NCBI GenBank assembly: GCA_028281165.1
Contig: JANQKI010000026.1
Span: forward strand, 1 to 38,589
Source of the DNA: Opitutaceae bacterium
GTDB lineage: Bacteria; Verrucomicrobiota; Verrucomicrobiia; Opitutales; Opitutaceae
Length of the DNA: 38,589 nt
Direction: 5' to 3'
Below are positions 22,581 to 31,172 of the stretch, in pieces. Made by a program: the position numbers and the translations under genes. The notes under the pieces are model-generated. The model did no database searches, had not been told where the DNA came from, and saw only the letters and a program-made list of their open reading frames with translations. Each line of letters starts with the position of its first letter. Position 1 is the stretch's first letter.

Positions 22581-24434
22581 TCAGGCTTTTTGCGAAGAGC
22601 TGTAGTTCGATTTTGATGACAATGCCATTTCCGCTTCCTGCTCCTGTCGATCGTAGAATTGTCGGAGCACATGATAGGCAAGCTTCGGTTTTCCCTCCTG
22701 TGAAAGGATGCCTTTTCGATTCCATGTGTCTTGGATTATCGGCAGGTTGCGCCTTGGGGAGCGAAAGTCGATTAAAATCCAGGGCGACATGCCGCGCCAT
22801 GTAGGAATGCGACTCAGCATGGCGATTTGCTGCCTATAGACTTCCGCTTGATAGTCTTCAGTCCAGACTTCGGATACATGCCCTCTCTTCCCAGCCAAGG
22901 CTCCAGCTCCAAATTCGCTGACAAAGAAGGGTTTATCAGGCGGTAGATGCCATTCGAGCTTCGCGCAATCTTCGGGATGCCCGTTATACCAGCCAAGGTA
23001 TTGGTTGCAGCTGATGATGTCCACTTCTTCGCAAAAAGGATCCGATATCTGGATACGGTCCCCATTTTGAACGGCATCGCGTTCCAAAGCGGCGCTGATC
23101 AACCGGGAATGGTCGATAGCCAGCACCGATTGCTTCAGCTTGCAAAGGAACTCGAGTCGAGCCGAAGTATTAGGCGTTTCGTTGGCTAGCGACCAAATGA
23201 TAACGCTCGCTCGATTCTTATCTCGATGGACGAGCGTTCTCAGTTGGCTCTTGGCCTGTTGAAAGGCTGCCTCGTTCTCGAAGTCGATTCCCCAATACAC
23301 AGGGATTTCCTCCCATATAAGGATACCACGCTCATCTGCTAACTGGGGCAGATTCTCATTGTGAGGATAATGAGCCAGGCGAACGAAATTCGTGTTCAGG
23401 TTTTCCGCCATCTCAAGCAGTCCTTGGGCATCGTCGCGAGAATGGGCTCGGCGACTTTCGGGGCCGATCTCTTCATGAAGGGCGATGCCTCTGAGGAAAA
23501 GCGATTCGCCGTTCAAGAGAACCTCCGAATCTCTGGTGGCGATTGAGCGGAAGCCTATTCTATCGGATATGCTGTCTGAGTCGCACGTGATGACAACCTC
23601 GTATAGCCTGGGGTTATCAGTGGACCATTTTTCAATATCCTTACCTGGGATTGCTACTCGACAGCGACCCGTGGTGTCAGTGATCCCGGTTCGCTTGATA
23701 TTCAGTTCGGGCAATTCGATTTCCACTTGCGCTCCAGCCAGAGGCGAATCGAGCTCAACGTATCCAGAAATTTGATCGCTATTATCTGGATCGAGTTGTA
23801 TGTAGTAGTCGTATACAAAATTCGTCGGCGTCTCGATGAGGTGGACATCGCGCGTGATGCCGCCATAGTTCCACCAGTCCGTAGTGAAGTTCGGTACTCG
23901 ATCCTTTTCGCGACGGTTTTCGACTCGAACCACGAGACTATTGTTTTCCGGCTGAACAAGATTCGTGATCTCGAACTCGAAGGGATCGAAGCCTCCTAGG
24001 TGGGATCCAAGCTTCTGGCCATTCAAATAAACATCCGCTCGATAATTCGCGGCTTCGAACCTCGCGAATAGTCGTTTGCCATCCTTGAGACGATAGTTGA
24101 AGCGCTTGCGATACCAAACGCTTCCCTCGAAGTATTCAAGGCGAGGATCCTGATGATTCCAATCGCCGGGAACTCTGAGCGTGGCTGCCGTATCAAAGTC
24201 GTACTCCGTTCTCTCCTGTGGCGTCTTTTCCGGAAAATCTTTGAAAAACGCGCAATTCGGAGGCGATTCGTGTTCGTCGAATGGTTGCCAGTTTCGATGT
24301 TGGCGAAATCCCGTATCGTAGGGATCGATGATGAAGTTCCAGCGTCCGTTTAACGATTTGCGGCGCCGCCCGTACGGATTCTGCATAACGGGCGAACGAT
24401 CGTATTCGAGTTCATCATTCGCGAAGGGTTCCAT
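22581..24434 (-). CDS. GH2 beta-glucuronidase
   Basis: 617 aa, ATG start, no signal peptide, so an intracellular exo-glycosidase. It has the GH2 order: sugar-binding jelly-roll (25-200), immunoglobulin-like domain (about 200-300) and TIM barrel (300-600). The acid/base is Glu419 in VIIWSLANET and the nucleophile Glu507 in KPFFVSEFGAG. Residues 572-574 (Asn-Arg-Lys in WNRKGIL) match the NxK motif that in beta-glucuronidases contacts the substrate carboxylate, and NQYLGWYNG (477-485) is also glucuronidase-like. This argues against beta-galactosidase; beta-galacturonidase remains possible. It releases uronic acid from imported oligosaccharides and is in an operon with the SSS symporter. Confidence 0.9.
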   Translation of the reverse strand: MEPFANDELEYDRSPVMQNPYGRRRKSLNGRWNFIIDPYDTGFRQHRNWQPFDEHESPPNCAFFKDFPEKTPQERTEYDFDTAATLRVPGDWNHQDPRLEYFEGSVWYRKRFNYRLKDGKRLFARFEAANYRADVYLNGQKLGSHLGGFDPFEFEITNLVQPENNSLVVRVENRREKDRVPNFTTDWWNYGGITRDVHLIETPTNFVYDYYIQLDPDNSDQISGYVELDSPLAGAQVEIELPELNIKRTGITDTTGRCRVAIPGKDIEKWSTDNPRLYEVVITCDSDSISDRIGFRSIATRDSEVLLNGESLFLRGIALHEEIGPESRRAHSRDDAQGLLEMAENLNTNFVRLAHYPHNENLPQLADERGILIWEEIPVYWGIDFENEAAFQQAKSQLRTLVHRDKNRASVIIWSLANETPNTSARLEFLCKLKQSVLAIDHSRLISAALERDAVQNGDRIQISDPFCEEVDIISCNQYLGWYNGHPEDCAKLEWHLPPDKPFFVSEFGAGALAGKRGHVSEVWTEDYQAEVYRQQIAMLSRIPTWRGMSPWILIDFRSPRRNLPIIQDTWNRKGILSQEGKPKLAYHVLRQFYDRQEQEAEMALSSKSNYSSSQKA

Positions 24435-24548
24435 CGTAAGTTTGGAAGAGGTAAAGGTAGCTGCGCTAGCAATCAGAGAAATAGAAGATCTATTAGCAGT
24501 TTGGATATTATTGTAGATCCTAGCCTTGTCTGAACGTCAATTCCGGTA

Positions 24549-24591
24549 TAACTGTTGAGCTGAAATGGCGATCTGGCCCTGAGAACGCCAT
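24549..24591. promoter_or_regulatory. Possible operators between GH2 gene and LacI gene
   Basis: The 177-bp divergent region holds TAACTGTTGA (24549-24558), which shares AACTGTTGA with the intergenic site at 34231-34239. It also has an inverted repeat ATGGCG (24565-24570) / CGCCAT (24586-24591). A LacI-family operator controlling both directions is expected here, but no strong symmetric site is seen. Confidence 0.3.
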
Positions 24592-24611
24592 CCACGGATT
24601 TCTCTAGCAAC

Positions 24612-25646
24612 ATGAAGCCCCGAGTGACCCTTCGACAAATCGCTGCCAAGAGCGGCTATCATTTTAGCACGGTATCGCTAGCTCTCAAGGGGCATTCCAG
24701 TATCCCGGAATCGACCCGCCGGAAAATCAGGAAGGTGGCGGATGCGATGGGCTATAAGCCGGACCCCGTTCTTTCCGCACTCGCTTCTTATCGGCAGCAA
24801 CGCCGCCCTCCAGAGTACGCTGGCACCATCATTTGGCTGTCGAATTACAATTCCGACTATCATTGGAAAAAGATTCCCTTGTTCATGGAGTATTACCGTG
24901 GAGCGAGCGAAGAAGCTAAACGCCTTGGCTATAAAATAGAGGAATTCTCGCTAACAGATGACGGTATGAACCCCACCGCGGCGGCTCGCATTCTATCGGT
25001 CCGTAATGTAGCCGGCATTTTGATACCTCCTCAAGAAAAGCCTCATGAGCGAATCGAATTGGATTGGAGCGATTTCTCGATCGTTACTTTTGGATACACA
25101 CTGGAGCACCCGCGTTTTCATATGGTATCCAATCACCACTATCGTATTATGACGAATTTGCTGCACGAGTTGCACGACATTGGCTATCGCAAGAGTGGCT
25201 TTGTGTTGCTCAGGCGTTCTTCCGAACGGGTGGAGAACAAGTGGATTTCCGCCTATCTTGGAGAAACCTACGAACGCTACGGGGAGATTCTCGTTCCACC
25301 GCTCTTGCTTGATGATTGGGATCCCGGAAAATTCGATAAATGGTTTCGAAAATTCAAACCAGATGTATTGGTAAATGGGGTACGACAGTTGCCCGAATTG
25401 CCTAAGCATCTTGAAAAGCTTGGCTTGAGAGTCCCTGAGGATATTGGGTTGGCGGATCACAACTTAAGTGATGAAGGCGATGAGGTCGCGGGGATGCGCC
25501 AGAATGCCGTGCTCATCGGCAAGGCTGCTTTGGGTGTACTGGTAGGATTGATACATAGAAACGAGAAAGGGATTCCAGAGTCTCCTTTAACGACGCTCGT
25601 AGAAGGCTATTGGTACCGTGGCCCAACCGTAAAGCGAGAAAACTAA
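24612..25646 (+). CDS. LacI-family transcriptional regulator
   Basis: 344 aa, ATG start. The N-terminal helix-turn-helix (TLRQIAAKSGYHFSTVSLALKGHSSIPESTRRKIRKVADAMGYKPD, residues 5-52) is a canonical LacI domain with the hinge helix. The remainder is a periplasmic-binding-protein-like ligand domain (SIVTFGYTLEHPRFHMVSNHHY, VPEDIGLADHNLSDEGDEVAGM) that would sense a sugar or uronate. It is divergent from the GH2-symporter operon and so probably controls it, with the released sugar as inducer. It ends in convergence with the SLC13 transporter gene. Confidence 0.93.
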   Translation: MKPRVTLRQIAAKSGYHFSTVSLALKGHSSIPESTRRKIRKVADAMGYKPDPVLSALASYRQQRRPPEYAGTIIWLSNYNSDYHWKKIPLFMEYYRGASEEAKRLGYKIEEFSLTDDGMNPTAAARILSVRNVAGILIPPQEKPHERIELDWSDFSIVTFGYTLEHPRFHMVSNHHYRIMTNLLHELHDIGYRKSGFVLLRRSSERVENKWISAYLGETYERYGEILVPPLLLDDWDPGKFDKWFRKFKPDVLVNGVRQLPELPKHLEKLGLRVPEDIGLADHNLSDEGDEVAGMRQNAVLIGKAALGVLVGLIHRNEKGIPESPLTTLVEGYWYRGPTVKREN

Positions 25647-25697
25647 GAAGAGTATTCCGGGCCTTTTGGGATGTTGAAAGATTTATCTTAATCAATT

Positions 25698-27179
25698 TCA
25701 CCAGATTTTCAATACAAGAGCCTGGCAAAGAACAGTCGCCCAGGCAACTGCTATCAGGTTCAGCCAGATGCCGATGCGAGCCATTTGCTTTATAGTAAGG
25801 CGACCGCTAGAGAAGACGATGGCATTTGGTGGCGTGGCTACCGGCATCATGAACGCCATTGAAGCGGCGATTGTCGCGGGAACCATCAGCAGGAAGGGAT
25901 GAATTCCCAATGTTGGAGCGAAGGAAGCGAGGACAGGGAGCAGAACGGATGCGGTCGCGACATTGGAGGTGAACTCGGTTAGCAAGCTAATGCTCAAGCA
26001 GATCACCCCGATCAGCAGGAATGGCGAGAGACCGGAGAGATTAACTATATTCTGGGCGATCCATTGTGATAGTCCGCTGGATACAAAACCTGCTGCCAGC
26101 GTGAATCCTCCGCCAAACAGAATGATGATCGACCAAGGCAGTTTTTTCCAGGCCCTATCGTCTAGGAGTCGTTCCTTGAAGTTCCATCCCTCGGCAGGGG
26201 TTGTAAACAAGATAACAGCCATGAGGATAGCCACCGTCGAATCATCGAATCGACCCAGAGCCTCGTGCAGCGATGACCAGCCTGGAATGGAAAAGGTCCC
26301 CAAAGCGATTTCCTTGCGGAAAATCCAAAGAAAGCAAGTCGTGGCGAAAACGATGGCCACTCGAGTTTCCGCAGAGCTGATTTTCGGCAAGGAATGCAGC
26401 TGCTTGCCTATCTCGTCCACGTCAATACTCGACACGCGTAGTTTTCGAAAGAATACACGAGAGAAGAGGAGCCATGCCATGATGGCCATGCCCAATGAAT
26501 AGGGAAGTCCCAGCATGAGCCAGCTCCCGAACGTGATTTCCGGAAGCTCGGGGAAGAACTCCTTGGCTTGAGCAACAAGAACAAGATTCGTCGGCGTGCC
26601 AATCAACGTGGCGACCCCGCCTATCGAGCACCCATAGGCGATAGCCAGCATCAGGGCCAATTCGAAGCCTTCCGGCATCTTGCCGCCGTTGGAATCCTCT
26701 AGCTGATGGACCACGCCAAGCCCAATTGAGAGCATCATCAAGGCTGTCGCGGTATTGGAAATCCACATGGATAGAAAGGCCGATGCGATCATGAAACCCA
26801 TAACCACCCGGATGGGCTTTCGACCGATCGCCGCGATGATGTTGAGCGAGATGCGCCGATGCAGCTCGGATTTTTCCATGGCGACGGCTATTAGAAAACC
26901 GCCGATGAAAAGCATGATTGTGGAGTTGAAATAGCTTTGAGCAGCTCCCTTGGCCGTGTTTATCGCGAATGCAGGATAGGCGATGATGGGCAGTAGAGCG
27001 GTTGCCGCTAGCGGCATGGCTGCGGTTACCCACCAGATGGCCATGCAAACGGTGGTAGCGAGCATTCCGGCAATCGGTATGTCCGCTGAACTGGCTCGCA
27101 TCCAAAAAAAGGAGACCGCTCCTGCCACAGGGCCAGCGAGCAGAAAGAGCAATCGAACGGAAAGGAATTTAGGAGTCAT
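25698..27179 (-). CDS. SLC13/DASS family sodium:anion symporter
   Basis: 493 aa from ATG 27179; the open frame reaches a TTG at 27302, but the family length and first helix favour the ATG. It has about 11-12 membrane helices. The two family signatures are SNTATALMM (SNT motif) and the second repeat TSNVATASVLLPVLASFA, plus VATLIGTPTNLVL. DASS carriers move dicarboxylates, sulfate or tricarboxylates with sodium. Beside a sulfatase-bearing polysaccharide locus, sulfate or a dicarboxylate product is plausible; the sequence does not choose. It is divergent from the WD40 gene at 27342. Confidence 0.9.
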   Translation of the reverse strand: MTPKFLSVRLLFLLAGPVAGAVSFFWMRASSADIPIAGMLATTVCMAIWWVTAAMPLAATALLPIIAYPAFAINTAKGAAQSYFNSTIMLFIGGFLIAVAMEKSELHRRISLNIIAAIGRKPIRVVMGFMIASAFLSMWISNTATALMMLSIGLGVVHQLEDSNGGKMPEGFELALMLAIAYGCSIGGVATLIGTPTNLVLVAQAKEFFPELPEITFGSWLMLGLPYSLGMAIMAWLLFSRVFFRKLRVSSIDVDEIGKQLHSLPKISSAETRVAIVFATTCFLWIFRKEIALGTFSIPGWSSLHEALGRFDDSTVAILMAVILFTTPAEGWNFKERLLDDRAWKKLPWSIIILFGGGFTLAAGFVSSGLSQWIAQNIVNLSGLSPFLLIGVICLSISLLTEFTSNVATASVLLPVLASFAPTLGIHPFLLMVPATIAASMAFMMPVATPPNAIVFSSGRLTIKQMARIGIWLNLIAVAWATVLCQALVLKIW

Positions 27180-27253
27180 GAACCACTGAAGGATGGGCTG
27201 GATAATCAGGCGTTTTCCAATACGACTCACTGTCTGGCTTGCATGAAATTGAC

Positions 27254-27282
27254 TCAACCTGTTAGCTGGCTCAACAAGTTGA
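27254..27282. promoter_or_regulatory. Repeated CAAC-NN-GTTG sites upstream of SLC13 and WD40 genes
   Basis: TCAACAAGTTGA (27271-27282) is a 10-base palindrome core (CAAC-AA-GTTG) with flanking T and A. A related TCAACCTGTTAG lies at 27254-27265, 17 bp to the left. The exact 12-mer recurs at 34403-34414. The sites lie 75-105 bp from the SLC13 ATG and 60-90 bp from the WD40 start. Confidence 0.45.
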
Positions 27283-27341
27283 ACGAGTCCTGGTTGTGAC
27301 AAACTTGGCTGGTCGGAATTAGATAAGGCCTTTTTACTAGT

Positions 27342-28439
27342 ATGATACCCCTGAATGGATTTCTGAGCGATCGGTTTTCGATGCCGATTCGAATCTCCTT
27401 TGGAGCCAAACGCCTAAAGGCTGGTGGCCTAATCTCGCTTTTAATCGCTTTTACGGGATCGGCGCTGGCCGACATGTTCGTTTTAACGAACCGCATTCAG
27501 GTCGATGCTCTAGGCCCAGCTGGGGCTTCCGATGGCTGTGCCTTCAGTTCCGATGGCAAGATCGTCGCGGCTAGCGACAATCGCGGGACGACTTCTCTGT
27601 ATCGAGTCGACAGTGGCGAATTGATGCTGCAAGTGAACCATGCCGAATACGATGTCTCAAAGGCGGGTGGCGAAACGAACGCTATCGATTTTTCGCCCGA
27701 CGGAAAATGGTTTTTGACCGGCATGAACGATACCGGCTGCAAGATTTGGGATGTTCGTAGTGGAGAACTGGTGATACAGCTGGGAGACGGAACCAGTACC
27801 GATGGAGCGGCATTTTCGCCGAATGGGCGCTATGTGGCTGTCGCCCAAAATAAGCTGGCTGTGATTTACAGCCTGCCGGATTTCAAAGCCGTTGCGGAAA
27901 TCGATCACACCGAAGGCGAATGCAATATGATTGATTGGGCCTCCGACAGTTCGCTTTTCGCCAGTTGCGCTGGAGGCGGGACGGTCAAGGTCACGCGCTC
28001 CAAGGATTGGAAGGTTATTCACGAGATAAAGTTTCCAGCCCGGCGGGTGAAAGGCATTCGTTTGTCGCCAGATGGTCGATACGTTGCCGCTTGCGGAGGC
28101 GAGCAGAGGGTGCTCCTCTATCGCCTTTCGGATGGGAAAGTGGCTGCGGACTTGCCGCATCCCTCGATTGTAGGAGCTCTCGAAGGCGATGACAATGATG
28201 GTCCTCCGTCCAGAGCCAATGTAGAAGCTGTTGTATGGACCAATGATAGTCGCCACTTGATTACGGGAGGAACCTATGATGGTAGGCTGCGTGTTTGGAG
28301 AGTCGGCGATTGGACCATCGTAGATGAATTTCAAGGACAGGCCTTCAATCGGCAAGTCGAGTACTTGAGAATAAGCGTTGATGGAGTGTTAGCCTCTGTT
28401 GGTGACGAGGGATACTTATATCTCTTCCAGCCCCTTTGA
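27342..28439 (+). CDS. Secreted WD40 beta-propeller, copy 1
   Basis: 365 aa; an internal ATG at 27381 is an alternative start that keeps a signal peptide (GLISLLIAFTGSALA). The mature protein is a repeat array of about seven WD40 blades: DGCAFSSDGKIVAASDNRG, AIDFSPDGKWFLTGMNDTGCKIWD, GAAFSPNGRYVAV, GIRLSPDGRYVAACGG, AVVWTNDSRHLITGGTYDGRLRVWR. No catalytic residues are evident; such exported propellers usually bind partners or ligands. It is highly similar to the next gene, 31 bp downstream, and clearly a tandem duplicate. Confidence 0.88.
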   Translation: MIPLNGFLSDRFSMPIRISFGAKRLKAGGLISLLIAFTGSALADMFVLTNRIQVDALGPAGASDGCAFSSDGKIVAASDNRGTTSLYRVDSGELMLQVNHAEYDVSKAGGETNAIDFSPDGKWFLTGMNDTGCKIWDVRSGELVIQLGDGTSTDGAAFSPNGRYVAVAQNKLAVIYSLPDFKAVAEIDHTEGECNMIDWASDSSLFASCAGGGTVKVTRSKDWKVIHEIKFPARRVKGIRLSPDGRYVAACGGEQRVLLYRLSDGKVAADLPHPSIVGALEGDDNDGPPSRANVEAVVWTNDSRHLITGGTYDGRLRVWRVGDWTIVDEFQGQAFNRQVEYLRISVDGVLASVGDEGYLYLFQPL

Positions 28440-28469
28440 TTTCCCACCAGCCAAATTTATAAAACGATT

Positions 28470-29549
28470 ATGCGATTCTCAATAATCTGCGGAATATATA
28501 TGAAAGCGCGCCCATCAATGAAAATGGTGTTTATGATATTCGCGCCATTCGTCTCTTATGCTTCGGACTCGCAAGGTTTTCTTACTCTGATCCGAACCAT
28601 TCAAGTGGACGAGTTAGGAGTTGCCGGAGCGATTGACGGCTGCGCGTTTAGTACGGATGGCAGCTTGGTCGCGGCTAGCGATAACCATGGCAACACCAAG
28701 GTCTACGATGTGGGAACGGGCGAAATGATTCAAAGCGTTTATCATGCCGAGTCCGAGGTTCGCATGCGTAATGGAGAAACCAATGCGATTCATTTTTCTC
28801 CCGACGATAAGCTTATGCTTACGGGAATGAACGATACCGGATGCAAGATTTGGAATCTGAAAACAGGCGAAATGGTCAAGAATCTGGGTCATGGTCGCAA
28901 CACCGATGGAGCGGCTTTTTCTCCGAATGGAAAATGGGTGGCGGTGGCTCACGACGATATCGCGGCTGTGTATCGAATTCGTGACTACAAGAAAGTCTGG
29001 GAGTTGAAGCATCCGAAAACCGAGGTGAATTCCGTCGATTGGTCGACTGACAGCAAGCATCTGGTTACGGGTAGTGATGGCGGCGGCATTCGCATTTCGA
29101 AGGTCGATCTATGGGACGTTCTCTATGCTCACGACTTTGGCGTGAACCGGGTGAAATCCATCCGCATTTCTCCTGACGGAAAGTTTGTGGTGGCCTCTGG
29201 TCAAGAAGCGCGGGTTCTGGTTTATCGGATGTCTGATGGTCGGATTCAGGCCCAGCTGCCCCATCCATCCTACCTCGCTGCCCTGCCGGGAGATGATTAC
29301 GACGATCCGCCGGAGGAGGCCAACGTTGAGGCAGTTGAATGGTCCAATGATAGCCGCTATGTTTTCACTGGTGGAACGTATGATGGGACGATTCGCGTTT
29401 GGCGCGTTTCGGACTGGAAACAAGTTGCGGCTGTGCAAGGGCAGGAGTACAACCGGCAAGTCGAATTTCTGGCGACTAGCAAAAACGGATTGCTGGCAAG
29501 CGGGGGAGACGAAGGCGTGCTTTACATCTTCAAATTCAATTCTCGCTAA
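28470..29549 (+). CDS. Secreted WD40 beta-propeller, copy 2 (tandem paralogue)
   Basis: 359 aa; ATGs at 28500 and 28518 are alternative starts, and each leaves a signal peptide before ASDSQ. It aligns along its whole length with the preceding protein: IQVDELGVAGAIDGCAFS, GETNAIHFSPDDKLMLTGMNDTGCKIWN, NTDGAAFSPNGKWVAVA, SIRISPDGKFVVASGQEARVLVYRMSDG, VEWSNDSRYVFTGGTYDGTIRVWRVSDW. The two genes are separated by 30 bp and are probably cotranscribed. The role is unknown. A third, more distant copy lies at 35945. Confidence 0.88.
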   Translation: MRFSIICGIYMKARPSMKMVFMIFAPFVSYASDSQGFLTLIRTIQVDELGVAGAIDGCAFSTDGSLVAASDNHGNTKVYDVGTGEMIQSVYHAESEVRMRNGETNAIHFSPDDKLMLTGMNDTGCKIWNLKTGEMVKNLGHGRNTDGAAFSPNGKWVAVAHDDIAAVYRIRDYKKVWELKHPKTEVNSVDWSTDSKHLVTGSDGGGIRISKVDLWDVLYAHDFGVNRVKSIRISPDGKFVVASGQEARVLVYRMSDGRIQAQLPHPSYLAALPGDDYDDPPEEANVEAVEWSNDSRYVFTGGTYDGTIRVWRVSDWKQVAAVQGQEYNRQVEFLATSKNGLLASGGDEGVLYIFKFNSR

Positions 29550-29749
29550 ACGCTAGTGGCATGAATCGATGTCATTCCCAAATCTCCTATTCTCGATAGG
29601 GGCCGTTGTCTGCATAGTCCTTTTTCAGTCTCTTGTTGAGCCCGAAGAAACAAGTAGCTTTATAACGGGTGAAGCGAAGTTATCCATTCGGCAGTTCTGG
29701 TCTACGATCTGATTGCTTTCCGCTTGCGACTCCTAGCTCCAATCCATTC
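29550..29749. other. Intergenic region between WD40 pair and enolase gene
   Basis: 200 bp between convergent transcripts. No gene, clear terminator or repeat was recognised. Confidence 0.4.
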
Positions 29750-31012
29750 TCACCGTTGCACGACTTTGGCGGCGCTCAAGTAGTCGGGATCGAATTCTAC
29801 GCCCAGGCCGGGGGCTTTGGGGATGCCGATCTCTCCATTGATCGATTCCAGAGGTTTGCCGGTATCGACGACGATGTAGGGGATGCCGTCCTTATCGCCT
29901 TTGAATTCCTGGAATTCGTTGGAATTGGTGACGACTGAAGCGTAATGCAGGACATACAGGATACCCAGGCCGAAGCCAGACATATGTGGCACGACTTTCT
30001 TGCCCATGAGCTTGGCCATGCGAGCTACTCGTATCGAACGGATTAATCCACCGAAGAAAAGTAGGTCGGGCTGGGGGATTTGCACGGCATCTTTCTCGAT
30101 GAGCCATTGGAAGCGATATTGGCTCGATTCCTGTTCGCCGCCTGCGATTGGAATGTCCAAGGAATCGGCGACGACTTTGGTGCCTTCGTAGTCGTCGAAG
30201 CGTACGGGCTCCTCGAAGAAATCGTATCCATATTTTTGTAATTCGCGGCCCATACGAATGGCAGTGGGCGCGTCAAACGAGCTGTTGGAGTCAACGTAAA
30301 GGGTAGTGTGATCCCCTAGCTCTTCGCGAACCAAAGGAATGATGGCGAGGTCGCGGGCATTGGAAGCTTCTGTGTAGCGCATGCGAGCGCCGAGCTTGAA
30401 TTTCACCGCCCGCGCTCCGGATTGGGCGATGAGGGCTTTGAGCTGCTCAACTACATTTTCGGGAGGGCTTTTGCGGTCGCCATTCGCGTAGTAGATAGAC
30501 GTCTTGTCGCGAAAACGGTCTCCGAGCAGCGCCCCGACTGGTTGTCCGATCCGCTTGCCCATGAGGTCGAGGATGGCGAATTCCAGCCAGGCAACGCACA
30601 TCCAGAACGGCGCTCCCTGCCATTTGTAATTCAGGTTCACCGTAAAAACCCCTTGCACCAATGTATCCAAATCTCGGGCATCCTTGCCGATGAAGAATGG
30701 CGCGATGCGTATCAAAAACATGGGGTACAGCGAATTCATCAATTGACGATTGGTAAGCGCCATACCGATGGTTCCGTCTTTTGAACGCGCGCGAACGAAG
30801 TATTGATCGTCGCGTTTCAGAAGATCGATCGATTCGATGACGATGGGGTCAGAAAAAAGGCCGCGTCGCAAAACCGGCTGATTCCAGGCTTGGACGAACG
30901 CTTCTGTATGCGGGGAGCTTTTCGCGTTCGAGCAACCAGCGCCGAGGGCGAGAGCTCCTGTGGAGGCAAGACCGGCGGTCTTGAAGAATTGTCGGCGAGA
31001 AGGGTGTTTCAT
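29750..31012 (-). CDS. Enolase-superfamily dehydratase/racemase with Tat/lipoprotein signal
   Basis: 420 aa. The N-terminus MKHPSRRQFFKTAGLASTGALALGAGCSN combines a twin-arginine motif (RRQFFK) with a possible lipobox (GAGC), so it is exported folded and possibly lipidated. The barrel carries the mandelate-racemase-type acid/base set: KFK with Lys204 and Lys206, metal ligands Asp241 (LYVDSNSS), Glu267 (FFEEP) and Glu293 (AGGEQE), and His343 (VVPHMSG). The superfamily abstracts the alpha-proton of a carboxylic acid, as in sugar-acid dehydratases. An extracytoplasmic member is unusual. It follows the TonB receptor gene on the same strand, with a terminator between. Confidence 0.88.
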   Translation of the reverse strand: MKHPSRRQFFKTAGLASTGALALGAGCSNAKSSPHTEAFVQAWNQPVLRRGLFSDPIVIESIDLLKRDDQYFVRARSKDGTIGMALTNRQLMNSLYPMFLIRIAPFFIGKDARDLDTLVQGVFTVNLNYKWQGAPFWMCVAWLEFAILDLMGKRIGQPVGALLGDRFRDKTSIYYANGDRKSPPENVVEQLKALIAQSGARAVKFKLGARMRYTEASNARDLAIIPLVREELGDHTTLYVDSNSSFDAPTAIRMGRELQKYGYDFFEEPVRFDDYEGTKVVADSLDIPIAGGEQESSQYRFQWLIEKDAVQIPQPDLLFFGGLIRSIRVARMAKLMGKKVVPHMSGFGLGILYVLHYASVVTNSNEFQEFKGDKDGIPYIVVDTGKPLESINGEIGIPKAPGLGVEFDPDYLSAAKVVQR

Positions 31013-31106
31013 TGCGGTTCGGAATCGTTTGTTAAAGGCAGTCTACTAGCGGGGCTGACGAAAGAACGTAAGCGCGATATTCGTAACTCAACGGTTTCAC
31101 ATCAAA

Positions 31107-31137
31107 GAAAAAAGCCAGCCACGGATATGACTGGCCT
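31107..31137 (-). terminator. Intrinsic terminator after the TonB receptor gene
   Basis: On the minus strand GCCAGTCA and TGGCTGGC pair over eight positions (one G-T) around TATCCG, then TTTTTTC follows. On the plus strand the arms are at 31114-31121 and 31128-31135. It starts about 35 bp after the receptor stop, separating it from the enolase gene, which may therefore have its own promoter or be read through. Confidence 0.8.
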
Positions 31138-31172
31138 TTGTGATTCATTAGTAAGTATCCAAAAAACCTATA

